64,000 bases of DNA from Rugamonas aquatica (GCF_009380215.1 NZ_WHUG01000001.1:186001-250000); one strand, 5' to 3'; shown: positions 26,385 to 35,952, counted from the stretch's first letter. Program-made: numbers and translations. Notes: generated by a model not told the origin, from the sequence alone.

Positions 26385-27223
26385 GGTTTGCTTCCTTGAT
26401 CGTGAGGAGCGGGATCTCGCACGCAGCGGAATCCCAGGTTGGCGCCGTCCTGCCTTGCTTCCATCGCGGACAGCAGGGCCAGGCGCATCAGAATGGCGTA
26501 GTTGCGGCGGTCGGCCAGCGAGACGGCCGCGCCGCCGCAGTAGTCGAGCATTTTTTGGTCGCCGTTGGCGCGGCTGTCGGCGTTGACGAACAGGCCGCTG
26601 TAGTCTTCGACCCATTCCCACACCAGACCGTGCAGGTCGTGGATGCCGTAGTAGTTGGCCTCGCCGGCGGCCACGCTGCGCGGCGGCTGCTTGCCGGCAT
26701 CGGCGTACCAGCCGAGGATGTGGGCCAGCCATTCGGCATCGTCGCGGGCGTCTGGGCGGTGGGCGTCTGCTGCGGCGGCGAATTCCCATTCGTACCAGCG
26801 CGGCAGGCGGCCGCCTTCGGACTCGCAATAAGCCCGGGCGGCGTACCAGCCGACGCGCACCACCGGGGCGTCGCCGGCCAGCGGTGCGTAATCGGTGGCG
26901 CTGCGCCAGCCCGAAAGATAGCTCGGCGCCGCCATCAGCGCGGGTACGACGCCGGGCTGCCAGGCCGGTGTGCGTTGAAGGAAAGCTGCGAACTCGGCGT
27001 TTGTCACCAGCCGGGTGCGCAGCAGATAGGGCGCCACGCTGGCCGGCGCCGCCACGCCGTCGGCCGGCAGCACGCTGCGCAGCGTGCCGCCGACGATGGC
27101 GCGGTAGCCGGCATCCCCGGCCATGCCGATGGCCGTATCGCCAGCGATGGCCCTGCCGGCGCCAGCTACGGCCAACAGGGTCAGCGCCAGTGCGGCCAGG
27201 CGGTGCGCGGCGCGGGGCTTCAT
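26381..27223 (-). CDS. nirV: NirV, formylglycine-generating-enzyme-like protein
   Basis: A 280-residue secreted protein (signal peptide residues 1-28) with the FGE-sulfatase fold: RTRLVTNAEFAAFL, VVRVGWYAARAYCESEGGRL, PRWYEWEFAAAA and LHGLVWEWVEDY. nirV genes accompany nirK in several denitrifiers; their function in nitrite reduction is not settled. It begins 4 bases before the nirK stop, so it is translationally coupled to it. The family catalytic cysteines should be checked before proposing oxidase activity. Confidence 0.85.
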   Translation of the reverse strand: MKPRAAHRLAALALTLLAVAGAGRAIAGDTAIGMAGDAGYRAIVGGTLRSVLPADGVAAPASVAPYLLRTRLVTNAEFAAFLQRTPAWQPGVVPALMAAPSYLSGWRSATDYAPLAGDAPVVRVGWYAARAYCESEGGRLPRWYEWEFAAAADAHRPDARDDAEWLAHILGWYADAGKQPPRSVAAGEANYYGIHDLHGLVWEWVEDYSGLFVNADSRANGDQKMLDYCGGAAVSLADRRNYAILMRLALLSAMEARQDGANLGFRCVRDPAPHDQGSKP

Positions 27224-28658
27224 GGCTGGCGCGATTTACGCATGTCGCGGACCTGGGCCGGCGTCAGCCCTGGCGCCCCCTTGTTCAACTCGGCGCCGAC
27301 ATAGTTGATGACGGCCGCGATGTCTTCGTCGCTGAGGTCTTGCGGCGGCATCATGCCGTTGTAGTGCTCGCCGTTGACGACGATCTCGCCATTGCGCCCG
27401 TTGAGCACGATGTGCGCCATTTCATACGGCCGCTGCTGGAAGAAGTCGGAATTGGCCAGCGGCGGGAACACGCCGGACACACCCTTGCCATCCGCCTGAT
27501 GGCAGGCCGAGCAGTTGGCGTCATAGACCGCCTTGCCGCGCAGTTGCTGGGCGCGGTCGGCCGCCTTCACGGCAGCCGTGGCGACAGGCTTCTCGGCCGG
27601 CTTGGCGGCGGCAGCCGCAGATGCGGTCGCCGCCGCAGCCGCGCCAGGCAAGGCCTTCTTGATGCCCTTGCCGTAGATCTCAGGCCGCTCCGGGCCGCTC
27701 ACCGCCATCAGACCGATGGCGCCCTTGTTGAAGGCGCGCGTCAGCGAATGGTCCACCAGCGTCAGGTTGCCCGGCACGCGTGGCGTGAACTCGACGATGG
27801 TCGAACCGCCCGACGGCACCATCGTGGTCTGCACATTCTCCTGGTAGTGGCTGCCGCCCTCGGTGTAGACGCGGTCGAAGATGGCGCCGATCACGTGGAA
27901 GCTGGAGGTGATGTTGGGACCGCCCACGCCGAAGTACATGCGTTGGCCTTGGCGGTCAGCGCGTTGGCGCCGGTCAGCGCGCCGTCGGCGCCGTTGAACA
28001 GCACGTAGGTCGGTTTTTCATCGATGGCCTTCTGCATGTCGAAGCCCTGCAGGCCGGGCGCGCGGTAGGCGCCGTTGGTGTAGAACTCGCCTTGCATCAC
28101 ATAGTATTCGCGGTCCACCGGCGGCAGGCCTTCCTTGGGCTCGACCAGGATCATGCCGTACATGCCGTTGGCGATGTGCATGCCGACCGGCGCGGTGGCG
28201 CAGTGGTACACGTACAGGCCGGGCGCCAGCGCCTTGAAGGTGAAGCTGGCTTCGTTGCCGGGCGCGATCAGCGTCTGCGCGGCGCCGCCGCCGGGGCCGG
28301 TGACGGCGTGCAGGTCGATATTGTGGGGCAGCTTGTTGTCCGGCAGGTTGAGCAGGTGCAGCTCGACGGTGTCGCCTTCGCGCACCCGTATCATCTTGCC
28401 CGGCACCGTGCCGCCGAAGGTCCAGAAGGTGTAGCGGGTGCCGGGGGCGATCTCGCGCTCGACTTCTTCCACCGTCAGGTTGACCACCACCTTGGCCGGA
28501 GTCTTGCGGGTGATCGGTGGCGGCAACAGCGGCGGCGCCAGCAGTTCCTGGGTGATGGTGGGCAGCACCGCCTCGGGGGCGGCGGCCAGGTTGGCGTGGG
28601 TCATGGCAAGTACGGCGCCAGCAAGGCCGGCCGCGACCAGTTTCAATTGCGTTTTCAT
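27220..28658 (-). pseudogene. nirK: nirK: copper nitrite reductase fused to cytochrome c, frameshifted
   Basis: The 5' part (start 28658, signal peptide ending NLAAAPE) has the two-cupredoxin ligands [12 protein letters not shown] and [17 protein letters not shown]. After ALTAKA the frame is lost near 27940; it would continue as NACTSAWAV to a stop at 27891. The continuation, [17 protein letters not shown] (third type-2 copper His), lies in another frame from 27939, followed by an Ala-rich linker and a cytochrome c domain with CSACH. This is the three-domain layout known from Ralstonia pickettii NirK. Only 5 bases separate the Ala codon from ATGTACTTC, so the gene has lost a number of bases equal to 1 modulo 3. 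Real inactivation or sequence error cannot be separated here. Confidence 0.88.
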
Positions 28659-28736
28659 TGTTATGTCGCCTTTAGTTGTTGGGCGCACTCTCAGTTGAGT
28701 GCGCTTCCATGCTAGGGGAAGCAAACGGCAAAATCC

Positions 28737-28750
28737 TTGACCTGGGTTGT
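28737..28750. promoter_or_regulatory. Dnr/NnrR-like half-palindromic site upstream of nirK
   Basis: TTGACCTGGGTTGT lies about 80 bases upstream of the nirK start and resembles TTGATCCAGGTTAT, found upstream of norZ/nsrR and nnrS. Only the TTGA half fits the FNR family consensus. Confidence 0.4.
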
Positions 28751-28773
28751 CGAATTCGATATTGGCGGCGGCT

Positions 28774-29040
28774 TCAGTGCTCGGTGACGAGGAAGTCGAT
28801 AATCACGTGGCCCGTCACCCGCGATACATAGGCGGCCTGCACGCGCGGGCCGTAGCGGTGCTGGATCTGCGCCAGCAGTGGCAGCGGATCGTGGTCGTTA
28901 CAGAAGCGCATGATCTCGCCGGGGTTGAGCGCATCGAGCGCGCCGAAGATGGCGGCGTGGCGCAGCCGGCGCGCGACGCCGCGCGCATCGAAGGGATAGA
29001 TGCCGTCCGGGACGGTGGGTTGGGAACAATCGTGTGGCAT
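28774..29040 (-). CDS. DUF2249 small protein next to norZ
   Basis: An 88-residue protein with [40 protein letters not shown] and [18 protein letters not shown], a DUF2249 pattern. GAGGAG precedes the ATG. It lies 57 bases after the quinol NO reductase gene on the same strand, a frequent pairing in denitrifiers. Its role is unknown; it is a paralogue of the protein encoded at 18199-18459. Confidence 0.82.
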   Translation of the reverse strand: MPHDCSQPTVPDGIYPFDARGVARRLRHAAIFGALDALNPGEIMRFCNDHDPLPLLAQIQHRYGPRVQAAYVSRVTGHVIIDFLVTEH

Positions 29041-29097
29041 GGTGGACTCCTCAAAAAGAAAAGCGGGGCGGCCGCTCAGCCGCCCCGCAAAGAACGA

Positions 29098-31371
29098 TCA
29101 GGCGCGGTCTGCGGACACCGCCGCCAGGCGGGCCTTGTTGCCGCGCGCCGTCAGCAGGCGCCAGGCGAACAGCGCCAGGAACAGCGTGCCGATGGCGAAC
29201 ACCACGTCACCGGGCACGCGCATCCAGACCAGCGTTTCCATCAGCTTGGAATGGATCACTTCCGGCGAGCGCGCAAACCACATGCCGGTGCTAACGCTGG
29301 CCCAGGCCTGGTAAATACCGGCCGGCACCAGCGAGATGAACACCATCATCGCCAGGCCGAGGTTCAGGCACCAGAACATGACCTTGAGCAGGGCGTCGGA
29401 CCAGGCCAGGCGGTCACACAGGCCGCGCAGGCAGAACAGCAGCAAGCCGATGCCCAGCATGCCGTACACGCCGAACAGCGCGGCATGGCCGTGGGCTGCC
29501 GTCATGTTCAGTCCCTGCATGTAGTACAGCGCGATCGGCGTGTTGATCGAGAAGCCGAGCAGGCCGGCGCCGACGGTGTTCCAGAAGCCGACCGCGATGA
29601 AGCACAGGATCGACCATTTGTAGGTGCTGACCCACGGCGCGGCCTTGGAGCGCTGGTAGTTGCGCCATGCTTCGACGCCGATCATCGACAGCGGCACCAC
29701 TTCCAGCGCCGAGAACATGGCGCCGATGGCGATCACGAAGGTCGGGGTGCCGGTGAAGTACAGGTGGTGCAGCGTGCCGAGGATGCCGCCGAACAGGAAC
29801 ACGATGGTTTCCAGCACGATGGCGCTGTTGGCGGTCGATGCGCGGATCAAACCCAGGCGGGTGAACAGCAGGGCGATGACGGCTGTGGCGAACACTTCAA
29901 AGAAGCCTTCGACCCACAGGTGCACCAGCCACCAGCGCCAGTATTCGATCATCGAGTAGTGGGTGTGCTGGCCCCAGGTCAGCGAGGTGGCGTAGAAGCC
30001 GCCGATGCACAGCGCGGCCAGGAACACCATGACGATCAGGCCACGGCTTTCCGATTTCCTGACCAGCGCCGGCCACAGCGCGCGGCCCAGCAGCGTGACC
30101 CAGAACAGCAGGCCGACGAACAGCAGGATCTGCCAGATACGGCCCATGCTGGTGAATTCCAGGCCCTGGTTGCCGAGCCAGAAGGCGAAGGCATTGCCCT
30201 TGTGTTGCAGCGAACCGAGCCAGCCCATGGCGGTCGAGCCGACCACGATGAACAGCAGCGCGTAGAACAGCAGGTTCACGCCCAGCTTCTGGAACTTGGG
30301 CTCGTGGCCGGAGATGGCCGGTGCGATGTACAGGCCGGTGGCCAGCCAGGCGGTGGCGATCCACAGCACGGCGAACTGGGTGTGGATGGTGCGGCTGACC
30401 ACGAACGGCAGGATCTGCGCCAGCGGGTAGCCGAAGAAGCTATGGCCTTCCACCGCATAGTGGGCGGTGATGACGCCCATGCCCACTTGCGCCAGGATCA
30501 GGCCGATGACCACGAAGAAGTACTTCTTGGTCGCCAGCATGGATGGCGTAGGCTTGAGGTTGAACAGCGGATCGGTCTTCGGCGGCACAGGATCGGCTTC
30601 TTCCTTGGCGGCCGAGTGCACCATCACCATGGCGGCAATCGCGCCTATCATCAGGATGATGCTGGCGATGGACCAGATGCCGGCGCCGGCGCTGGGGCGG
30701 TTGTCGATCAGCGGTTCGTGCGGCCAGTTGCTGGTGTAGCTAAGGTCGACGGAACCGGGACGGTCAGTGGCGGCAGCCCAGGCCGACCAGAACACGAAGG
30801 CCGGCAAGGCCTTGAGGTCGTCCGGATCGGGCAGCGAATTGGCGTTCATCGCGTACTGTTCGCGCAGATGGTCCAGCGCGCGGTCGTCGCCGAACAGGCT
30901 GGTGTAGTGGCTGGCGACTTCGCGGACGGCGGCGGCGCGGTCGGCCGACAGCACGATGGTGCCGGTGGCGGCGTCATAGCTGTTGCGGCGCATTTCCTCC
31001 TTCAGCCGGGCGTTCAGCGCGGCCTGGTTGGATTTGCTCAGATCGTCGAAGCTGGCGCCGAAATCGCGCTTGGCCCAGATCTGGCGCAGTGCCAGCGCTT
31101 CGCGGTGCAGCCAGTCGGCCGACCAGTCGGGGGCGACGTAGCTGCCGTGGCCCCAGACGGTGCCGAGCTGCTGGCCGCCGGCCGACAGCCAGGCTTGCTG
31201 GCCGCGGTCGACCTGGCCTTCGCCGAACAGCTCGTTGCCGTCGACGCTGGTGATGTGTTTGGGAATGGGCGGCGCCGTCAGGTAGATTTCCGCACCCACC
31301 CAGCCGAGAACGGCGAAGGAGAGGGCGCAGATGATGGCGAGCCAGGTCCAGAGCTTGCGTGTGGCGTGCAT
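29098..31371 (-). CDS. norZ: Quinol-dependent nitric oxide reductase (qNor)
   Basis: A 757-residue single-subunit NO reductase that reduces NO to N2O with quinol. An N-terminal periplasmic extension (about residues 35-225) replaces the NorC subunit. Fourteen or so helices follow, with VSRTIHTQFAVLWIATAW, HLWVEGFFEVFATAV (conserved Glu) and GGILGTLHHLYFTGTP (non-haem iron His pair). Its promoter region is shared with divergent nsrR and carries NsrR-like and Dnr-like sites. Quinol use links it to the UbiUVT genes. Confidence 0.95.
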   Translation of the reverse strand: MHATRKLWTWLAIICALSFAVLGWVGAEIYLTAPPIPKHITSVDGNELFGEGQVDRGQQAWLSAGGQQLGTVWGHGSYVAPDWSADWLHREALALRQIWAKRDFGASFDDLSKSNQAALNARLKEEMRRNSYDAATGTIVLSADRAAAVREVASHYTSLFGDDRALDHLREQYAMNANSLPDPDDLKALPAFVFWSAWAAATDRPGSVDLSYTSNWPHEPLIDNRPSAGAGIWSIASIILMIGAIAAMVMVHSAAKEEADPVPPKTDPLFNLKPTPSMLATKKYFFVVIGLILAQVGMGVITAHYAVEGHSFFGYPLAQILPFVVSRTIHTQFAVLWIATAWLATGLYIAPAISGHEPKFQKLGVNLLFYALLFIVVGSTAMGWLGSLQHKGNAFAFWLGNQGLEFTSMGRIWQILLFVGLLFWVTLLGRALWPALVRKSESRGLIVMVFLAALCIGGFYATSLTWGQHTHYSMIEYWRWWLVHLWVEGFFEVFATAVIALLFTRLGLIRASTANSAIVLETIVFLFGGILGTLHHLYFTGTPTFVIAIGAMFSALEVVPLSMIGVEAWRNYQRSKAAPWVSTYKWSILCFIAVGFWNTVGAGLLGFSINTPIALYYMQGLNMTAAHGHAALFGVYGMLGIGLLLFCLRGLCDRLAWSDALLKVMFWCLNLGLAMMVFISLVPAGIYQAWASVSTGMWFARSPEVIHSKLMETLVWMRVPGDVVFAIGTLFLALFAWRLLTARGNKARLAAVSADRA

Positions 31372-31460
31372 GGCATGGTTCCTTAAGTTGGCTGATGAGA
31401 GGATGGAGCGCGAACCGGCAAGGGCCGGATCGACGGAGCCGATTCTAGGCGCGGCGCTTA

Positions 31461-31522
31461 AACATGCATATTCGATCCCGGTTTTTCTTGATCCAGGTTA
31501 TGAACAAATATTTTGGATGCAT
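31461..31522. promoter_or_regulatory. NsrR-like half-sites around the norZ/nsrR promoter
   Basis: AACATGCATATT (31461-31472) resembles the NsrR half-site AAGATGCATTT. A second ATGCAT core sits at 31517-31522. Both lie in the intergenic space between norZ and nsrR, so autoregulation and NO-responsive control of norZ are inferred. Confidence 0.5.
31488..31501. promoter_or_regulatory. Dnr-like site shared with the nnrS promoter
   Basis: TTGATCCAGGTTAT at this position belongs to a 21-base stretch (31482-31502) that recurs identically at 57604-57624 upstream of nnrS. Confidence 0.5.
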
Positions 31523-31557
31523 GAATAATGGCGCTGCCCTCTACAACGGAGCCCACC

Positions 31558-31977
31558 ATGCGCCTGACCGCCTTCACCGATTACACATTACGCACGCTGA
31601 TCTACCTGGCAGGGCAGCAGGACCGGCTGGCGACCATCGCTGAGATTGCCGAGCGCCACGGCATGTCCAGGCACCACCTGACCAAGGTGGTGTACCAGCT
31701 GGGATTGACGGGAGTGATACGCACCGTGCGCGGGCGGCACGGCGGCATAGCGCTGGCGCGCGCGCCGTCGGCCATCCGCATCGGCGAGGTGGTGCGGGCC
31801 AGCGAGCCGGACTTCCATATGGCCGATTGCTTCGACGCCCGCCAGTCCACCTGCGTGCATGCGGGCCGCTGCTGCGTGCAGGGCATGCTGGGCCAGGCGG
31901 TGCTGGCCTACCTGACGGCGCTGGACGCGGTCACGCTGGCCGACATCGCCTGTCCGGCCGCGCCGGCGCTTATTTGA
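31558..31977 (+). CDS. nsrR: NsrR, NO-sensing Rrf2-family repressor
   Basis: A 139-residue protein. The winged helix (MRLTAFTDYTLRTLIYLAG, HHLTKVVYQLGLTGVIRTV) and three cysteines in CFDARQSTCVHAGRC match NsrR, whose iron-sulfur cluster reacts with NO. I start at the second ATG because GGAG precedes it and the family begins MRLT. It is divergent from norZ. Its last 8 bases overlap the end of the convergent protease-like gene. Confidence 0.92.
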   Translation: MRLTAFTDYTLRTLIYLAGQQDRLATIAEIAERHGMSRHHLTKVVYQLGLTGVIRTVRGRHGGIALARAPSAIRIGEVVRASEPDFHMADCFDARQSTCVHAGRCCVQGMLGQAVLAYLTALDAVTLADIACPAAPALI

Positions 31978-33730
31978 GGATGATGACGTCGTTGCGGACG
32001 TCGAAGGTGTGGTCGAACAGGATTTCGCACGCGCACTCGCCGGTTTCCACCACATTGGCCGAGTCGACGATGCCGCCCAGCTGGCGCGCCGCCTGGATCG
32101 GATCGCCGCCGGTCGGCGTCTGGTCCAGCGACTGGGTCACGACCACCACCGCCCACTTGCCGTCCGCTTCGTTCAGCGGCAGCGTGAAGCTTCCGGTGTA
32201 GTAGGTCGATACGCCTTTCCATGGACCGATATCGAGCCGGCGTTTGTCGATGCACACTTCGGCCAGGTAGGCTTCCCCCTCGTCGTCGCCGGCGTCGAGG
32301 ATGACGCGGACGATCTCGGGACCGCTCAGCGTGATGGTCTGCACCTCGCCGGCTTCGCCGTGGGCGTCGGCCTGGTCGACGGCGCTGTTGTTGGCGCTGA
32401 TGGCCGTGGCGTGGATCTTCGTCCCGCAGTGGAACACCTTCAGTTCGACGTGCGTGCTCGGCGGGCAGGCGAAGGCCAGCGGGCGCCCCGGCAGCCGCAG
32501 CGCCGTGACACCGGAGGGATTGCCCGGCCCCGGATCGAGCAGGACCGACGAATCCTCGCCGATGAAGACGAACGGCGCAGCGATGATAGGGAAATTCACC
32601 TGGGCCATGCCGGCCACCTGATGGGTGAAGCCATGCAGGCAGATCGTGCTGCGTTCGCCATCGGTGTCGCTGTCGATGCGCGCGCAGACGTAGTCCTGGT
32701 GCAGCACGCGCTGCACCGCGCGGGTGGGATCGGCGATCGGGAAGCTGTGCGCGACGACGAAGCGCTCCGGATCGCGCTCGCCGGCGCTGGTCCAGATCTG
32801 GGCGCAGATGCGCACCGCGTCGCCGCCGGCATAGACGGCGCGGTCGGTGAACACCCGTTTGCCGACCAGTACGTGCTCGTTGGGCCTGTCCTGCGCGATG
32901 GATCCGGTGGTGGCGCCGGCATTGGTGACCCGGCTGTAGTCCCAGCGCGTGGCGGTGGTCCAGTAGCGCCCGGGGAAGGGAATGCGGGGCACATCCGCCT
33001 CCAGGTGGATCTGCTCGCGGGTGGTTGTCACGCCGGGCGCGGGCACGGTGGTGGTGCGCTGGCCCCAGCGGCTCGGGTCTTCGGCGTCGGAGGCGGCGGC
33101 CGCCACCCAAGCGCCGGCGGCGGCAGCCGTCAGGATGCCGGTCAGCGGCGATGGGGCGGTCCAGAAGAACAGGTGCGACAGCGGCCCGCCGCAGGCCAGC
33201 CATTCGACCGCGCCGCCAACGTAGTCGGACACCGGCGTGAAAGGCTGGATGGCGTCGTGGCCGGTGTCGCTGCCGTAGACGTGGGCGTTGGACAAGGCCA
33301 TCGATGCGCCGCTCGACGCGTCGAAGCAGATGCCGCCCAGCGTGCCGTAAGCGGTGGGGAAGGACATGAAGGCGCCCAGGATGGAGGTCGACGTGCCGCC
33401 GACCAGCGGGTCTTCCTCGTTGTCGCCGCGCGCGCCGGTGGGACGGTGGGCGCTCGGGCAGGCGGTGCGGCGCGCCATGGTCCAGGGCAGCACGTCGGTC
33501 TGATAGCCTTCGACCGCGGCGGCGACCGGCGTGCTGCCCAGCGCACGGATCTCGGCTTCGGACGCCCGTTTGGAGCGGACATGGTATTGCAGCGCCGCTA
33601 CCATGGTCGGCTGTCCGCCCACCTGCTTCAGGCCGTAGCCCACGCAGACGATGTTGGGGTCGTGCGCCAGCCGCAGCGTTTCCGACGCGGCGGCCTGTTC
33701 GAGTGTGACTTTGCTGGCTGGGGCTGACAT
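31970..33730 (-). CDS. Nal1-like protease fragment carrying the His barrel
   Basis: A 586-residue protein without signal peptide. Residues ~25-200 resemble the first half of a chymotrypsin-fold Nal1-type protease: NIVCVGYGLKQVGGQPTMVA, VEGYQTDVLPW, YGTLGGICFD and ALSNAHVYGSD, where His would be catalytic. No GDSG serine motif follows. A beta-sandwich-like region comes next (VLVGKRVFTDRAVYAGGDAV), then a C-terminal domain (residues ~400-586) of unknown type. It starts 12 bases after the gene that encodes the matching Ser-bearing half. Function unknown; see findings. Confidence 0.7.
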   Translation of the reverse strand: MSAPASKVTLEQAAASETLRLAHDPNIVCVGYGLKQVGGQPTMVAALQYHVRSKRASEAEIRALGSTPVAAAVEGYQTDVLPWTMARRTACPSAHRPTGARGDNEEDPLVGGTSTSILGAFMSFPTAYGTLGGICFDASSGASMALSNAHVYGSDTGHDAIQPFTPVSDYVGGAVEWLACGGPLSHLFFWTAPSPLTGILTAAAAGAWVAAAASDAEDPSRWGQRTTTVPAPGVTTTREQIHLEADVPRIPFPGRYWTTATRWDYSRVTNAGATTGSIAQDRPNEHVLVGKRVFTDRAVYAGGDAVRICAQIWTSAGERDPERFVVAHSFPIADPTRAVQRVLHQDYVCARIDSDTDGERSTICLHGFTHQVAGMAQVNFPIIAAPFVFIGEDSSVLLDPGPGNPSGVTALRLPGRPLAFACPPSTHVELKVFHCGTKIHATAISANNSAVDQADAHGEAGEVQTITLSGPEIVRVILDAGDDEGEAYLAEVCIDKRRLDIGPWKGVSTYYTGSFTLPLNEADGKWAVVVVTQSLDQTPTGGDPIQAARQLGGIVDSANVVETGECACEILFDHTFDVRNDVIILK

Positions 33731-33742
33731 GATCTGTGCTCC

Positions 33743-35701
33743 TTATGCGAATCGTATCGCCATCGCGGCGAGGACGTCTTCGATCCTGCAGGCGATCGCT
33801 TCCGCGCCATCGCCGCCGGCGTGATTCAGGCCGATCACGGCCAGGCTGTTTTTCTGGAACCACAGCGAACCGGAGTCGCCCGGGCAGGAGGTGGCGGCGC
33901 CGGTTTCGTCGGCCACCAGTCTCAGCTGGTTGAGGAAGAAGATCGTGCTGCCGTCGTCCTCGGGGCCGCGCGGCTGGATCGGCACCACCGACGCCAGCAC
34001 CGCCGTGCTGGTGCCGCTGCGGGCGCCGGATTTGAACATGCGGACCGCGTCCTGGGCGGCCGGGTCGCCGGGATGATCGGCCAGGTTCTGGAAGATCGCG
34101 CTGATCTGGGCGTTGGTGAGGATGGTGCCCGGCGTGTCGATGTGTCCGCCCAGCGCGACGATAGGCGTGGTGGCGGCTTCGCCGGCCGCCGCGTCGAGCA
34201 CGCTGAAGATCGCCGGCGTCAGGCCCCGGTGGCCGTTGAGCGTGACGACGGCGGCGTCGACCGAGCCGGGATCGGTGATGGGCGGCGGGCTGGCCGGCTT
34301 GGTCTTCAGCGCATTGAGCACGGACCGGGTGAGCGTGCCGATCACGCGGTCGTCGCTGCGGTTGACCAGGTCGGCGCCGCCGGACGCGGCCGCGGCCAGC
34401 GACAGGATGATGGCGATGATGATGAGCAGGATCTTCCACCATGGATCCTGGAACGGAATCGGCCCGTATTGCCCGGTGAATGGATGGGTGTAGTCGACGC
34501 CGTAGTCGACCACGGTCGGCCAGGCAAAGAAACCCAGTCCGGGATCGAGCCCGCCGGTCCAGTCGCCGCCATCGCCACCGCCGCCGCCGCCGCCCTGGCC
34601 GGAGCCGCCCGCGCAGCAACAGGCGACCAGCCGCCACACGGCGCACAGGTCGACCTCCTTGCCTTCGAGGAAAGCGCGCAGCTGCTCGCGGGCTTTTTCC
34701 AGCGCGAGCCGGTTGCATCTGCCCATGGAGCCGCCGCCGCCGGAACCGCCGCCCGTGCCGCCGCCGGTTCCCGTACCATCGTTCCACATGCGGCGCGCCA
34801 GGTCGACCGCGGTCTTGAAGGTGCGCAGATCCACGGTCATTTTCCTGATCGACGCCGTCATCACGCCCTGGTCGCAGCGCGCCACGAACGCCGAGCGGGC
34901 CGGGTCGAAGGTGGTGCGCGACACCGAGATCGGCGCGCGCGCAGCCTTGTTAATCAGCGCCAGTTCCTCGGCGCCCTGGTCGCTGACCACCTGCAGTTCG
35001 ACGATGTGCTTGCGCACCGCCGCCTGGGCGACGTCGACCTTGAAATAGATCATCCGCTGGCTCCACGGCGCCAGCGAACCCGCCAGCACGCGGCCGCCCG
35101 CCACGGACTGGCCCAGCGCTTCCATATCCCGCACCGACCAGGCATCGATGACGTTGACGCCCGCCGCCGCCAGCCAGGCGCGGCTGCGGTCGGTCAGGCC
35201 CACGCGCGCGGAAGCGGGCCACGGCAGCGTCCAGATATTCTGCACCCGCACCGCCATCAGGTAGCGGCCCAGCGTCGCCTCGAACACGCCTTCGGGCATG
35301 GCCTGCAGGGTGCCGGGCATGACGGCGAACGGCGGCACCGGCTGCGCCAGCATGCCGAGCTTGTCCAGCCGTATTACGAGATCGTTGAAGTCGCGATCGC
35401 TGGCAGGGGACGTGTCGTCCTCGGACTCGACCACCCAGTAATAGCGCATGCCGACAATGGCCGATGAGTTTCGCAAGAAGCTGGCCTGCCAGCCATGCTG
35501 GCCATCGTTGTGTTCGATCCTCAGCGTCCAGGGCGCTTGCCCGATGCCGTAGACATCGAGCATGGCGCCGGGGTTGCCGCCCAGGGTCAGCACGCCGCCC
35601 GCCGCGCCGGTGATGACGACGCGCTGGTCCCAGCTGGCGTCGCGGCTGGTCACACCGATCCGCCAGTCGCCTGTAAAAGTCATTTCCGTCACATCTGCCA
35701 T
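33743..35701 (-). CDS. Nal1-like protease fragment carrying Asp and Ser, with N-terminal extra domains
   Basis: A 652-residue protein starting after GGAGG. Residues ~1-125 form a beta-rich domain with SDRDFNDLVIRLD, like calcium-binding surface domains. A middle region is followed by a Gly-rich, Cys-containing linker (ACCCAGGSGQGGGG) and a hydrophobic helix (WWKILLIIIAIILSLAAAA). The last ~210 residues look like the second half of a chymotrypsin-fold protease: DDRVIGTL, SVDAAVVTLNG (candidate Asp), FKSGARSGTSTAVL and SCPGDSGSLWF (catalytic Ser). It lacks the His barrel, which the next gene supplies. No signal peptide is seen. Confidence 0.7.
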   Translation of the reverse strand: MADVTEMTFTGDWRIGVTSRDASWDQRVVITGAAGGVLTLGGNPGAMLDVYGIGQAPWTLRIEHNDGQHGWQASFLRNSSAIVGMRYYWVVESEDDTSPASDRDFNDLVIRLDKLGMLAQPVPPFAVMPGTLQAMPEGVFEATLGRYLMAVRVQNIWTLPWPASARVGLTDRSRAWLAAAGVNVIDAWSVRDMEALGQSVAGGRVLAGSLAPWSQRMIYFKVDVAQAAVRKHIVELQVVSDQGAEELALINKAARAPISVSRTTFDPARSAFVARCDQGVMTASIRKMTVDLRTFKTAVDLARRMWNDGTGTGGGTGGGSGGGGSMGRCNRLALEKAREQLRAFLEGKEVDLCAVWRLVACCCAGGSGQGGGGGGGDGGDWTGGLDPGLGFFAWPTVVDYGVDYTHPFTGQYGPIPFQDPWWKILLIIIAIILSLAAAASGGADLVNRSDDRVIGTLTRSVLNALKTKPASPPPITDPGSVDAAVVTLNGHRGLTPAIFSVLDAAAGEAATTPIVALGGHIDTPGTILTNAQISAIFQNLADHPGDPAAQDAVRMFKSGARSGTSTAVLASVVPIQPRGPEDDGSTIFFLNQLRLVADETGAATSCPGDSGSLWFQKNSLAVIGLNHAGGDGAEAIACRIEDVLAAMAIRFA

Positions 35702-35830
35702 CTCAGCCTCCGTTGAGGGACCGTTCCACCTATGCCCGGGCTTGAAGTATGGTCGCGATGGCGGGGCGGCGCTGAGCGTTTGAATGGTTGATTGAGCGGG
35801 ATCAGCTTCCAGTCAACCTGGCCGATCTAT

Positions 35831-35848
35831 CTAGTTCTTTTGGACTAG
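35831..35848. promoter_or_regulatory. NarL-like 7-2-7 site upstream of narK1
   Basis: CTAGTTCTTTTGGACTAG contains heptamers TAGTTCT and TAGTCCA in inverted order with a 2-base gap, the E. coli NarL/NarP geometry with TAG in place of TAC. Similar sites precede narG (45014) and moaA (53420). Confidence 0.6.
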
Positions 35849-35952
35849 AGCGCTAGCCTGATTGCTTTGTTCTCTTGGCCTTCCTGCCGATTGGCGGCCG
35901 TGCCCGCGCCGCTTACCCTGATGCCATCCCTATGTCCGTCAGGAGATTCAAA

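Noticed and set aside
27220..27939. Separate cytochrome c gene starting at ATG 27939
   Set aside because: Its first ~70 residues are the end of the NirK cupredoxin domain and there is no ribosome site. It is the 3' part of frameshifted nirK.
35788..35805. TTGATTGAGCGGGATCA near narK1 as an FNR box
   Set aside because: The half-sites are about 8 bases apart and not 4, and the right half is incomplete.
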